64,000 nucleotides of DNA from Roseiarcus fermentans (GCF_003315135.1 NZ_QNRK01000009.1:128816-192815); one strand, 5' to 3'; positions 18,427 to 28,949 are shown, counted from the first letter of the stretch. Numbers and translations are program-made. Notes: generated by a model not told the origin, from the sequence alone.

Positions 18427-18654
18427 TCAGCCGGCCTCGCGACGCCGTGCGGCGGCGGCGACGGCGGTCGAAAGCTGATCGATGACCGCCCTCGCGTATT
18501 CGACCGTCAGGACGATGTCGACCGCCTCGATCCTGCCGGGAAAGTCCGGCAGGGCGGCCGGAACGGTGAGATAGATGTCGTCGTCGATCGCCGAAGCCGT
18601 GGGCTGCTCCGCGGCGAAAAAGAACGGCGCCGCTGTTTCTTCTGTCTCCGACAT
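18427..18654 (-). CDS. small protein downstream of cytochrome b561
   Basis: A 75-residue acidic, alanine-rich soluble protein with no recognised family. It lies 21 nt downstream of the cytochrome b561 gene on the same strand, so it is likely the last gene of that operon. Its sequence (VPAALPDFPGRIEAVDIVLTV) gives no functional hint. Confidence 0.55.
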   Translation of the reverse strand: MSETEETAAPFFFAAEQPTASAIDDDIYLTVPAALPDFPGRIEAVDIVLTVEYARAVIDQLSTAVAAAARRREAG

Positions 18655-18675
18655 CGTGACTCTCCCGATGCTCGA

Positions 18676-19206
18676 TCACCCGACGTCGCCGGGCGCCGCG
18701 GGCCGTTTCGCGCCGACGACCATCGCGCGGACGAGATTCTCCCGATGGCGCAGGCTCGCGAGCGCGACGCCCGCCAGGTGAAGCGCCACCAGCGCCAGCG
18801 CGGCGTGGGCGAGGACCGAATGGACATGCTGCAGCGCTTCCGAGCCCCAGAACGCGTCGGTCGTCATCATCCAGCCGGTGAACGCCGTCGCGGCCACCGC
18901 CGCGAGCAAGACGACGATCATCGCCCCGCCGGCCGGATTGTGGCCGATGTAGCGGCGCTCGGACCCGTTCCCGATCGCCTGGACGTAGTCGATCACCGTT
19001 TCCGGCGACCGCACGAACTGGGCGAAACGCGCATAGCGCGGGCCGACGAAGCCCCAAACGACGCGCACGGCCACGAGCGCGCCCGCGACATAGCCCGCCG
19101 CGTCGTGCACGGTCTCCGCGTGTTCCGAACTGGCCCACGCGACCGCAAAACTCGCGGCGAGCGCCCAGTGGAAGGCGCGCACGAACGGATCCCAGACCGG
19201 AATCAT
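18676..19206 (-). CDS. cytochrome b561-type membrane protein
   Basis: A 176-residue protein that begins MIPVWDPFVRAFHWALAASF. It has four membrane helices and paired histidines (H13, H29/H34, H127 and H141 region, e.g. ALQHVHSVLAHAALALVALH) able to bind two b haems. It belongs to the Ni-hydrogenase-type cytochrome b561 family, which passes electrons between the quinone pool and periplasmic partners. The frame is open far upstream to 20700, but the ATG at 19206 gives the family N-terminus. The PepSY gene ends 17 nt upstream, so both are co-transcribed. Confidence 0.9.
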   Translation of the reverse strand: MIPVWDPFVRAFHWALAASFAVAWASSEHAETVHDAAGYVAGALVAVRVVWGFVGPRYARFAQFVRSPETVIDYVQAIGNGSERRYIGHNPAGGAMIVVLLAAVAATAFTGWMMTTDAFWGSEALQHVHSVLAHAALALVALHLAGVALASLRHRENLVRAMVVGAKRPAAPGDVG

Positions 19207-19223
19207 GATCGACCGACCGAGGC

Positions 19224-19499
19224 TCAGTTTTCGCCGGCTTCGGCGTTGTCGAGCTTCTCGAGCGTCTCGGCGTTGAAGGCCATGTTGGCGCGCTTGCCCG
19301 TCTTGTCGGTGGCGTAGACCTCGTAGCAGCCGCCTTCGACCTTGATCTGCTTCACCTTGTAGCCGTCGGCCTGGAGCTGCGATTCGAGCGCGGACTTCGG
19401 CTGCCACTTCGACTTCGCGGTTGTGGCGCACTTTCCCTCGGCGAAGGCCGGGCCCGCGGCGGCGACGGCGAGAACGGTCAGGGCGGTGAACAGCTTCAT
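19224..19499 (-). CDS. periplasmic PepSY-domain protein
   Basis: A 91-residue precursor with a Sec signal peptide (cleaved after AFA, residue 20). One PepSY-type domain follows (KWQPKSALESQLQADGYKVKQIKVEGGCYEVYATD, cut into shorter motifs here as KSALESQLQADGYKVK and GCYEVYATDKTG). Two cysteines (in GKCATT and EGGCYEV) could form a disulfide. PepSY proteins often accompany cytochrome b561 and a two-component system, as here. The exact role is unknown. Confidence 0.88.
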   Translation of the reverse strand: MKLFTALTVLAVAAAGPAFAEGKCATTAKSKWQPKSALESQLQADGYKVKQIKVEGGCYEVYATDKTGKRANMAFNAETLEKLDNAEAGEN

Positions 19500-20145
19500 C
19501 GGGATCTCCGGGTTTCGACGACGTCGCGAAGCGGGGCGAAGGCCCGTCGTTTGCGTCGCCGACCGGAATCGCGTCGCATCGCGCCGGATTTACGGTGTTC
19601 AGGTTACGGATCGCCAATGTCCGGCGCTCGGCCGGCCGGCGCAGGTCGAGCCGGCGGCGGAACGCCTCGGGCTCGGGCGCCGGAAGCGCCTGCCGACGAA
19701 CGCGGGCGGCTGGTCTGGCCGGTCGGGCGCGATCCGGAAACAGGGAATGATTGTTGCGCCGCGCGCAACACGCTCTGGCCGAGCCGCGGTTCGGCCCCGG
19801 GACCGTGGCGCGGCGGATCACCGACCCCGCCGGCCGACGCGGGCGCGAGCGCAATGATCGAGCGTTCCCAGGGCTGTTCGTAACCTCATGATGTTCATTG
19901 TTTTCCGCTGCGCCCGACCCCTCCGGACCAAAGTAGATTACCGATTGGTATAGTTCTGGCCGCGTTTTCGCCGTTCCGATCGCGCGCTGTCGCCGCGCCG
20001 CGCGCACGCTGTTGACGGCGGTGCAATTCTCCCGGTCGAGGCGGTAGCGCGCTTTCGTCGCGGGTCGGGCGGATTGATGTGGCTTCGCCTTCGGTGGAAG
20101 CCTGGTCGCAAGTCCCCGCGAGGGATTATCGGAGGAACAGGACCC
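19500..20145. other. long divergent region between PepSY and HiPIP2
   Basis: A 646-nt gap with no convincing gene. Overlapping frames here lack family features. It has an AT-richer patch at 19885-19960 with a -10-like TATAGT at 19949-19954, and a TTGACG-like hexamer about 135 nt before HiPIP2. Part may be a long leader. Confidence 0.45.
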
Positions 20146-20412
20146 ATGAGTGACGATCTGAAAGTCGCAGCCGTCAGCCGCCGCACCGTTCTCATGGGCG
20201 CCGCGGGCGCCTTGCCCCTGATCGCGTTGGGCGCGACGGGCGCAAAGGCAGGCAAGATGGCGCAAACGGCGGTGCGCTATCAGGCCACCCCCAAGGACGG
20301 CAAGCAGTGCAGCGGCTGCAGCCTGTTCGTCGCGCCCAACGCATGCAAGAGCGTCGACGGGTCGATCGCAGCGTCCGGCTGGTGCGCGCTGTGGGTCAAG
20401 AAGGCTGGCTGA
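20146..20412 (+). CDS. high-potential iron-sulfur protein 2 (Tat-exported)
   Basis: An 88-residue precursor with the twin-arginine signal VSRRTVLMG at about residues 10-18. The mature part (about residues 36-88) carries the ligand set C55-x2-C58-x8-C67-x12-C80 and the conserved LFVAPNAC and ALWVKKAG segments shared with the other two HiPIPs in the window. A strong RBS GGAGG is at 20131-20135. It lies 128 nt upstream of the cytochrome-porin gene on the same strand, so it is the most likely periplasmic electron partner of that protein. Confidence 0.92.
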   Translation: MSDDLKVAAVSRRTVLMGAAGALPLIALGATGAKAGKMAQTAVRYQATPKDGKQCSGCSLFVAPNACKSVDGSIAASGWCALWVKKAG

Positions 20413-20540
20413 CGTCGTCCAGACTCCGTGCAGCGTGACGGGACGGTCGGCGTGTTTAGTCGAGGACTTCTTCCACGATATATTCGAATCGATGGCGGCG
20501 CCGAACCGCAATAAAGAGTTCAATAGTCGAGGTATACGCA

Positions 20541-22058
20541 ATGGCGGCGGCAAAGATCCAACAGGACGCAGAAGTCGTTGTATCGAAGCGTCGTCCAGGT
20601 CCCGTCGCCTGGGGCGCCGTCTGCGCCGGACTCCTTGCCGGAGCGGCGGCCTTCCTTGCGCTCGGCGCCGGCCCGGCACGGGCTTTGCCGAGCTACGCAA
20701 GACAGACCGGCCAGCCCTGCGCCTCCTGCCACACCATCATTCCGGAACTGACGCCGTTCGGGCGGCGCTTCAAGATCGGCGGCTACACGCTTCAGGGCGG
20801 CGACTGGCAGGGACCGCCGCTCGCTGCGATGTACATCGCCGGATTCACCCACGCGAAGGCGCCCTACGATTATCCGAACACGAATGCGCAGGCCAACGAC
20901 CCCAACGGCGCCTCGCCACAATCCAACACCCCGCCCGCTGGCCTGCACGCCAACAACAACGTTGCGTCGCAGCAGATCTCCGGCTACATCGCCGGCAGGC
21001 TCATCGACAACGTCGGCTCGTTCATCCAGATCACCGGCGATCCGGTTGGCGGAACCGCCTTCCTGGACGGCTCCGAAATCCGCTACGCCAACACGCTGAA
21101 GCTCCTGGGCCAGGATACGATCGTCGGCATCGACGTCAACAACTCCCCGACCTTCCAGGACCCGTGGAATACGACCCCGGCCTGGAGCTGGCCGCAGTTC
21201 GCCTCGGCCGTCTCTCCGGGCGCGACCCTGTACAGTCCGCCGCTCACCCACATCGAGGGCGGCTACGGCGGGATCGTCGGCGGCGCCGGCGTGTACGCCT
21301 TCTGGAACGACATGCTCTATCTGGACGTGACCGCCTACAAGGGCCTCCCGACGCCCGCCCTGCAGGCTTTCAACACCGGCAACAGCGCCACCGACGCGGT
21401 GTCCAACGTCGCCCCCTACTGGCGACTCGCGGTCGAACCGCACTGGGGCTCGCACTACCTGATGGTCGGCACGTTCGGAATGTACGGACAGATAACTCCT
21501 GGCCGTCAATACGGATACGGAACCGACAATTACCTCGACGTCGGCTTCGACAGCCAGTATCAATATGACGGCGACCAATACAGCCTGACGGTCAAGCTCA
21601 CCGACATCATGGAATGGCAGACGCTGAACGCCACATACGGGCTCGGCGGATCGTCGAACCTGAACGACAGGCTCAACAGCTTCAAGGCCAACGCCAGCTT
21701 CGTTTGGGATCACACCTACAGCATTGGCTTCGGCTACTTCAACATCACCGGCTCCTCCGATTGCAACCTGTACGGCTCGCTGGTCGCCTATTGCATGCCG
21801 ACCACCGGGACCTCCAACAGCGTGATTGCGAGCCCGAACGGCAACGGCCTGATCGTCGACCTCTCCTACGTGCCCTTCGCGCACGGCGCGCCGGGACCCT
21901 ACGACTACAAGACCTGGAACGCCCGCCTCGGCGTCCAGTTGACGACCTACCTGCATCTCTACGGCGGAACGACCAATTTCGACGGCTCGTTCCTCGGCGG
22001 AACGCACAACGCATCCGGAAACAACTCCGTCTTCGTGTACGCATTGTTGGCGTTCTGA
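20541..22058 (+). CDS. outer-membrane monohaem cytochrome-porin (Cyc2-like)
   Basis: A 505-residue exported protein. The signal/anchor is at about residues 22-48 (cleaved near ARA-LP). A short cytochrome segment follows, with one haem site CASCH at 60-64 inside the pattern ARQTG-x2-CxxCH-x4-ELTPFGRRFKIGGY. The remaining roughly 420 residues alternate aromatic-rich strands and Gly/Asn turns, and the chain ends in a terminal Phe (FVYALLAF), typical of a beta-barrel. This one-haem-plus-barrel layout and the length match fused cytochrome-porins such as Cyc2, the Fe(II) oxidase of iron-oxidising bacteria. Members of the wider family need not oxidise iron. HiPIP2 lies directly upstream. Confidence 0.8.
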   Translation: MAAAKIQQDAEVVVSKRRPGPVAWGAVCAGLLAGAAAFLALGAGPARALPSYARQTGQPCASCHTIIPELTPFGRRFKIGGYTLQGGDWQGPPLAAMYIAGFTHAKAPYDYPNTNAQANDPNGASPQSNTPPAGLHANNNVASQQISGYIAGRLIDNVGSFIQITGDPVGGTAFLDGSEIRYANTLKLLGQDTIVGIDVNNSPTFQDPWNTTPAWSWPQFASAVSPGATLYSPPLTHIEGGYGGIVGGAGVYAFWNDMLYLDVTAYKGLPTPALQAFNTGNSATDAVSNVAPYWRLAVEPHWGSHYLMVGTFGMYGQITPGRQYGYGTDNYLDVGFDSQYQYDGDQYSLTVKLTDIMEWQTLNATYGLGGSSNLNDRLNSFKANASFVWDHTYSIGFGYFNITGSSDCNLYGSLVAYCMPTTGTSNSVIASPNGNGLIVDLSYVPFAHGAPGPYDYKTWNARLGVQLTTYLHLYGGTTNFDGSFLGGTHNASGNNSVFVYALLAF

Positions 22059-22267
22059 CCCGCCGGGAAGGCCTGCGCCGGTTGGCGCGAGGCCGGGGCG
22101 CTGTCAGCGACGCGTCATCCGAAGCTGATAAAGCGCAGCGCGCTCGCTCGTCATCGCAAAGGCGCTCCAAGGCCTTGAAGACGCGCGCCTGCTGTGAAAA
22201 ACCCGCCTTCCCCAACCGTGGCGCGCTCTGGGCAAGGGCTCGCCCTCTGCTCTGAGAACCGCACCGC

Positions 22268-22957
22268 ATGCCCCACGTCGAACACCACTTCGTCCACCGG
22301 TCCGGCTGGCTGCGCGCCGCGGTGCTGGGGGCGAACGACGGCCTGATTTCGACCGCCAGCCTCGTCGTCGGCGTGGCGGCGGCTTCGGCGGGACGAACCG
22401 AGATTTTGACCGCCGCGGTCGCCGGCTGGGCGGCCGGCGCCATGTCGATGGCGGCCGGCGAGTTCGTCTCGGTCAGTTCGCAGGCCGATCTCGAGGCCGC
22501 CGACCTCGAGCGGGAGAAGCGCGCGCTCAATGAGGATCCCAGGGACGAGCTGATGGAGCTCACCGAAATCTATCAGGATCGCGGTCTCGACGCCGACCTC
22601 GCGCGCAAGGTCGCCGAGCAGCTCACGGCGAAGGACGCGCTCTCCGCCCATGCCCGCGACGAACTCGGCCTGACCGAAACCGCCGAGGCGAACCCGATCC
22701 AGGCCGCCTTCGCCTCCGCCGCCGCGTTTTCGCTCGGCGCCGCGCTGCCGACGCTGGCCGCCTTCCTCGCGCCCGAGGGAACCACGATCGAGGCGGTCGC
22801 CGCCGCGACCCTGGTCTTTCTGCTCGCGCTCGGGGCGGTCGGCGCCCGGCTCGGCGGGGCCGGGATGGTGTGGCCGGCGCTGCGCGTCGGCTTCTGGGGC
22901 GCGATGGCGATGGCGGTCACGGCCGGCATCGGCGCCCTCGTCGGCAAGGCGGTCTGA
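22268..22957 (+). CDS. VIT1/CCC1-family iron/manganese transporter
   Basis: A 229-residue membrane protein that begins HHFVHRSGWLRAAVLGANDGLIST, the VIT1/CCC1 signature. Two N-terminal helices come first. The cytoplasmic metal-binding segment of about 70 residues (EREKRALNEDPRDELMELTEIY) is rich in Glu, and three C-terminal helices follow. VIT proteins export Fe(II) or Mn(II) from the cytoplasm. It follows the cytochrome-porin gene by 209 nt on the same strand, reinforcing the iron theme of the block. Confidence 0.92.
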   Translation: MPHVEHHFVHRSGWLRAAVLGANDGLISTASLVVGVAAASAGRTEILTAAVAGWAAGAMSMAAGEFVSVSSQADLEAADLEREKRALNEDPRDELMELTEIYQDRGLDADLARKVAEQLTAKDALSAHARDELGLTETAEANPIQAAFASAAAFSLGAALPTLAAFLAPEGTTIEAVAAATLVFLLALGAVGARLGGAGMVWPALRVGFWGAMAMAVTAGIGALVGKAV

Positions 22958-23000
22958 CCGCCGGACGAGGCGATCCCCGCGACGCATCCAGGGCGGAATA

Positions 23001-23024
23001 GAATAGTAACGAAGTAGACTATTC
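23001..23024. promoter_or_regulatory. inverted repeat upstream of HiPIP3
   Basis: GAATAGT (23001-23007) and ACTATTC (23018-23024) are perfect 7-bp arms, 17 bp start to start, in an AT-rich island of an otherwise GC-rich gap. It lies about 160 nt before HiPIP3 and could be an operator or a hairpin after the VIT gene. No known regulator consensus is matched. Confidence 0.35.
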
Positions 23025-23183
23025 CAGAATTTCGGCTGATACGAATGTCGGGTGATCCGGAATCGTCATTGTGGCGTATAGTGCCCGTGCGCCGATAAGC
23101 CGCAGCGCAACGCCGTTGAATGACGGCGCGACGCGCGGCATGACGCAGGCGCAGACAGTCGCGATCCAAGGGAAGAGGCGATT

Positions 23184-23456
23184 ATGAGTGAATGTGGAAA
23201 GGGCGTGAGCCGGCGGACGGTGCTCCTGGCCGCCGCTGGGGCGGTGCCGGTCCTGGCGATGATGACGGGCAGCGCCCAGGCGCTCATGGCGCAGGCCGCC
23301 GCGGGCTACAAGACCGAGCCGAAGACGATGGCTGACGGCTCGAAGAGGGACTGCGAAGGCTGCAACTTCTTCGTCGCGCCGAACAAGTGCAAGATGGTCG
23401 ACGGCGAGATCTCGCCGACCGGCTATTGCAACCTCTGGGTCAAGAAGCCCGCCTGA
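23184..23456 (+). CDS. high-potential iron-sulfur protein 3 (Tat-exported)
   Basis: A 90-residue precursor with the twin-arginine signal VSRRTVLLA at about residues 8-16 and cleavage near SAQA (residue 33). The cluster ligands are C57-x2-C60-x8-C69-x12-C82, with the shared FFVAPNKC and NLWVKKPA segments. It is closest to HiPIP2 by eye. An AAGAGG RBS precedes the ATG. It is followed at once by a strong intrinsic terminator, so it ends the 20.1-23.5 kb plus-strand gene group. Confidence 0.92.
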   Translation: MSECGKGVSRRTVLLAAAGAVPVLAMMTGSAQALMAQAAAGYKTEPKTMADGSKRDCEGCNFFVAPNKCKMVDGEISPTGYCNLWVKKPA

Positions 23457-23471
23457 CGGACTTCGACAGGA

Positions 23472-23505
23472 GTGGCGGCCGCACGACGGCCGCCGCTTTT
23501 TTTTT
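23472..23505 (+). terminator. intrinsic terminator after HiPIP3
   Basis: A stem GGCGGCCG/CGGCCGCC (extended by two further pairs, one a G-T wobble) with a 5-nt loop is followed directly by nine T residues (23497-23505). It is a textbook Rho-independent terminator 15 nt after the HiPIP3 stop codon. Confidence 0.92.
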
Positions 23506-23675
23506 GCGAGACGCCGACGCGGCCGCCGATTGGCGATCGGCCGCCTTGGCTGGAAATCGTCGTCGGGGCGAAATTGCGTCCACGCGACGGCGCGCCCGAC
23601 GAGCGTCCCCCTGCAAGCGGAGCCGCGCCCCGCAGTCTTCGCCCCGGTTGTGGCGAGGCCGATCGGAAAGCGGCG

Positions 23676-24070
23676 TCAGCCGCGGCGGCTGATGCGCGCG
23701 TCCGCCTCGATCTCGACTTTCATTTCCGGCGTCAGCAGCGCGGACACGACCACGATCGTCGCAGCCGGCCGGATCTCCGCGAAAACCTCGCCCTGCGCCG
23801 CGAGCACCGGCGCGCAGAAGGCAGAATCGGTGACGTAGGTGCGCAGCCGCACGACATCGGAAAGCGCGGCGCCGGCTTCCTTCAGCACGGCGGCAAAGGT
23901 CGCGTAAATGGCGCGCGCCTGATCGGCCGGGTCCTCCGGCATCGTCATCCGCGCGTAGTCGTAGCCGGTAGTGCCGGAGACGTGGACGTCTTCCCCGGAT
24001 ACGACGGCGCGCGAATAGCCGTAGGCGCGCTCGAACGGCGAGCCCGAGGAGATCAGGCGGCGCGTCGGCT

Positions 24071-24074
<4 letters not shown>
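23676..24074 (-). CDS. RidA/YjgF-family protein
   Basis: A 132-residue RidA-superfamily protein (YSRAVVSGEDVHVSGTTGYDY, then VVRLRTYVTD and VVVSALLTPEMKVEIEADA). The family deaminates reactive enamine/imine intermediates. This member has Met-Lys in place of the Arg of the archetypal active site, so its substrate may differ. The start is a GTG at 24074 that overlaps the pccA stop as GTGA, so translation is coupled to the carboxylase. A role beside branched-chain or propionate metabolism is inference. Confidence 0.88.
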
Positions 24075-26077
<2,003 letters not shown>

Positions 26078-26238
26078 CGACTCCCCGTGCGACGACGGCT
26101 CGGCTTTTCGTTGTGGGGCCGTTCTATTGGATGCGCGCCCACGCGTAAACGGCGCGCGCCGTCGCAGGGCCTATCAAAAGGAATGATTTCTCGTGCGAAC
26201 GCGTCCGTCGCGACGCCGCGATCGCGAGCGCCCGCTCG

Positions 26239-26670
26239 TCAGGCGCGCGCCCGCAGCGCCGCCTCGACGCCCGGCCACTGCAGCGCGCGCGCCCGCACCG
26301 CGGTGACGAACCACTGCGGCGCCCGATGCGCCTCGGCCAGCACGTTGACCAGCGCCGCCAGCGCATCGAGCGACTTGCACTCGTCGGCGCGCCCGATCAG
26401 CCACTCCGCCTCCTCGTCGGTGACGACGCCGGTCGGCCGCGACTGCCAGACCACGTAATCGGTGATGAGCTCGACGAACAGCTCCGTCCACTCCGGCGCA
26501 TTGCTCATGCCGGCGCGCACCACGGCGAACAGCTCTTCGGCCGACTCGCGGGTCACCTCGCCGTCGGCGAACACCTCCCGTCTCAGCCAGGCGACGTCCT
26601 GCGCGGTGACCTTGCGGCCGAGAATCATGGCGCTGATGATCGTCCGGCTTTTCTCGACAGCAAACCCCAT
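26239..26670 (-). CDS. conserved protein of unknown function
   Basis: A 143-residue soluble, mostly helical protein (AMILGRKVTAQDVAWLRREVFADGEVTRES, with a later DYVVWQSRPTGVVTDEEAEWL). I do not recognise the family, though the composition resembles TerB-like helical proteins. The ATG at 26670 with AAGGGG upstream is chosen over a GTG at 26679. It stands alone between pccA and the MFS gene. Confidence 0.7.
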   Translation of the reverse strand: MGFAVEKSRTIISAMILGRKVTAQDVAWLRREVFADGEVTRESAEELFAVVRAGMSNAPEWTELFVELITDYVVWQSRPTGVVTDEEAEWLIGRADECKSLDALAALVNVLAEAHRAPQWFVTAVRARALQWPGVEAALRARA

Positions 26671-27095
26671 CGCGGACACCCCTTACGCACTCGACGCCGC
26701 GGCCCAGAGAACCGGCCGCCTTTCTGTGGCGTGACCCTGCCCGGTAAAATTTGCCGAGAAATGAATCGAACCCCCGATCCGGCGGGAGCCTTCCGGCACA
26801 GTTAAGGTCCAGCAAAGCCGCATGGTTTCACGGATGTGAACGCGTCCGCTCAAAACACGTCTTTCGCTGAAGGGCGGCCGGCCGGGATCATTGCTTGAAG
26901 CCCGTCCTCTGGCGACCGGCTGCGTCCCCGCCGCCACCCGGGCCGCGCTTGCGCGCGCCCGGGCGCGGGCTCTCGTGGGGGAGGAGGCGCGTCGCGGACG
27001 TTCAAGCGACTGCCCCGGCCGGCCGGCGGGTCGATTGACAGAGCCGGCGCCGCGCGCGCACCTTGGCGGGCGGGGAGACCGGGAGGAGAGAGGCC
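26671..27095. other. intergenic region upstream of the MFS gene
   Basis: A 425-nt stretch with no gene seen. It contains TTGACA at 27035-27040 (a possible -35 box, but without a good -10) and ends in the RBS GGAGGAGAG before the MFS start. Confidence 0.5.
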
Positions 27096-28412
27096 ATGGC
27101 GACAGCCGCGGCCGTCGGACGACGGCGCTGGACGATCGGCGTGCTGCTCGGGGTCGGCATCCTGATCAACTATTTCGACCGGGTGAACATTTCCGTCGCC
27201 GCCCCCCAGCTGCAGCAGGAGTTCAACCTGACCCCGGGCGATCTCGGTCTCTTGTTCAGCGCCTTCTTCTGGTCCTACGCCATCCTCCAGATCCCGGTCG
27301 GCATGGTGCTCGACCGATGGGGCGTGACCAGCGTCAGCCGCCTCGGCGCCTTCCTGTGGGGGGTCGCCTCGGCGATCGTCGCCTTCGCCGGCGGCTTCGG
27401 CACGATCTTCGCCGCCCGGGTGCTGCTCGGCGTCGCCGAGGCCCCCGCCTTCCCCGCCAACTCCAAGGCGACCGGCTACTGGTTCCCGCGCGGCGAGCGC
27501 GCCACCGCGACCGCGATTTTCGACGCGGCGGCGAAGTTCTCCAACGTGATCGGCGTGCCGCTGGTCGCCGTCGCGATTGTCACCTTCGGCTGGCGCTGGG
27601 GCTTCGGCCTGACGGCGATCCTGAGCTTCGCCTATTTCGTCGCCTACTGGGTCCTCTACCGCGACCCGAGCCGGGATCCGAAGCTCGGCCGCGAGGAGCG
27701 CGCCTATATCGTCGCCGGCGGCGCGACGCCGGAAGGCCCGTCCGGCGCGAGCCCGTTCGCCATGCTCGGCTACGTGCTCAGCAACCGAAAAGTCTGGGGG
27801 CTGACCATCGGCTTCGCCGCCTACGGCTATTCCTTCTACCTGTTCCTCACCTGGTTGCCCGGCTACCTCGTCTCGGAGATGCACATGAGCATCATCAAGT
27901 CGGCCGGCTACGCGGCGATTCCGTGGGCGTTCGCCACCGTGGCCGACCTCGTCGTCGGCGGCTGGCTGATCGACCACCTGATCGCCCGCGGCCACGACGA
28001 AACGATCGTCCGCAAGACCGTGCTGGTGTCGGGCATGGTTCTGGGCCTGGCGGTGTTCGGCGCCACCACGACCTCGAGCCCGGTCTGGGCGATCGTCTGG
28101 ATCTCGATCGCGCTCAGCGGGCTCGCCGCGGCCGCGCCGGTCGGATGGTCGATCCCGTCGCTGATCGCGCCGCGCGGCGGCACCGGCAGCATCGGCGGGG
28201 TGATGAATTTCTTCAACAACCTGATGGGCGCGGTGGCGCCGGCGGTCACCGGCTTCATCGTCGGCGCCACGCATTCGTTCACCAACGCCTTCCTGGTCGC
28301 GGGCGTCGTGCTGATGATCGGGATTATCTCCTACGTCTTCGTCCTCGGGCGGATCGAGCCGATCCCCGAACCGAACGGCGCGACGGCGCTCGAGGGAAGC
28401 GCGGCGCAATGA
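27096..28412 (+). CDS. MFS transporter, anion:cation symporter family (sugar acids)
   Basis: A 438-residue transporter with 12 membrane helices. It has the early LINYFDRVNISVAAPQL segment typical of the ACS family (glucarate, galactonate, phthalate and related acids), and DRWG in the loop after helix 2. The start is the ATG at 27096, just behind GGAGGAGAG. Its stop overlaps the gluconokinase start (ATGA), so uptake of gluconate or a related aldonate is the likely role. Substrate is inferred from this coupling. Confidence 0.9.
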   Translation: MATAAAVGRRRWTIGVLLGVGILINYFDRVNISVAAPQLQQEFNLTPGDLGLLFSAFFWSYAILQIPVGMVLDRWGVTSVSRLGAFLWGVASAIVAFAGGFGTIFAARVLLGVAEAPAFPANSKATGYWFPRGERATATAIFDAAAKFSNVIGVPLVAVAIVTFGWRWGFGLTAILSFAYFVAYWVLYRDPSRDPKLGREERAYIVAGGATPEGPSGASPFAMLGYVLSNRKVWGLTIGFAAYGYSFYLFLTWLPGYLVSEMHMSIIKSAGYAAIPWAFATVADLVVGGWLIDHLIARGHDETIVRKTVLVSGMVLGLAVFGATTTSSPVWAIVWISIALSGLAAAAPVGWSIPSLIAPRGGTGSIGGVMNFFNNLMGAVAPAVTGFIVGATHSFTNAFLVAGVVLMIGIISYVFVLGRIEPIPEPNGATALEGSAAQ

Positions 28413-28924
28413 CCGGCCCGGCGCAAGCGCTGGTGATCATGGGCGTCTCCGGCAGCGGCAAGTCGACGGTCGGCGACAGGCTCGCGCAGCGCCTCGGCTG
28501 GACGATGGCGGAAGGCGACGCCCTGCACCCGCCGGCGAACGTCGAGAAGATGCGCCGCGGTATTCCCCTCGACGACGCAGATCGCTGGCCGTGGCTCGAC
28601 GCGATCGGCGCGCTGCTGAAGGCCTGGGCGGCCGAGGGCCGGTCGGGCCTCGTCACCTGCTCGGCGCTCAAGGGCAGCTATCGCGAGCGGCTGCTGGCCG
28701 CGCGGCCGGACCTGCGCTTCGTCTACCTGAAGGGGTCGCCGGCTTTGCTGTCCGGCCGCGTCGCCGCCCGCCATCACGAATACATGCCGGCTTCGCTGCT
28801 GCGCAGCCAGTTCGACACGCTCGAAGAACCCCTGCCCGGCGAACCGGTCGTCACCATCGACGCCGGCGAGACGCCGGAAGCCGAGGTCGAGGCGATCGTG
28901 ACGGCGCTGGGGCTGGCGGGGTAG
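28409..28924 (+). CDS. gntK: gluconokinase
   Basis: A 171-residue small kinase with Walker A GVSGSGKST (residues 12-20) and the gluconate-kinase signatures EGDALHPPANVEKM, GIPLDDADRWPWL and CSALKGSYRE. It phosphorylates gluconate to 6-phosphogluconate. The start overlaps the transporter stop by 4 nt (ATGA), indicating translational coupling. The pair is a compact uptake and activation operon. No GntR regulator is adjacent. Confidence 0.95.
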   Translation: MTGPAQALVIMGVSGSGKSTVGDRLAQRLGWTMAEGDALHPPANVEKMRRGIPLDDADRWPWLDAIGALLKAWAAEGRSGLVTCSALKGSYRERLLAARPDLRFVYLKGSPALLSGRVAARHHEYMPASLLRSQFDTLEEPLPGEPVVTIDAGETPEAEVEAIVTALGLAG

Positions 28925-28949
28925 GCGTGCGGGAACCTCGGACGCGGCA

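Noticed and set aside
14016..23456. PioAB/MtoAB-type iron oxidation or photosynthesis cluster
   Set aside because: No decahaem cytochrome, no separate porin partner, and no bch, crt or puf genes are present. Only a one-haem cytochrome-porin is seen.
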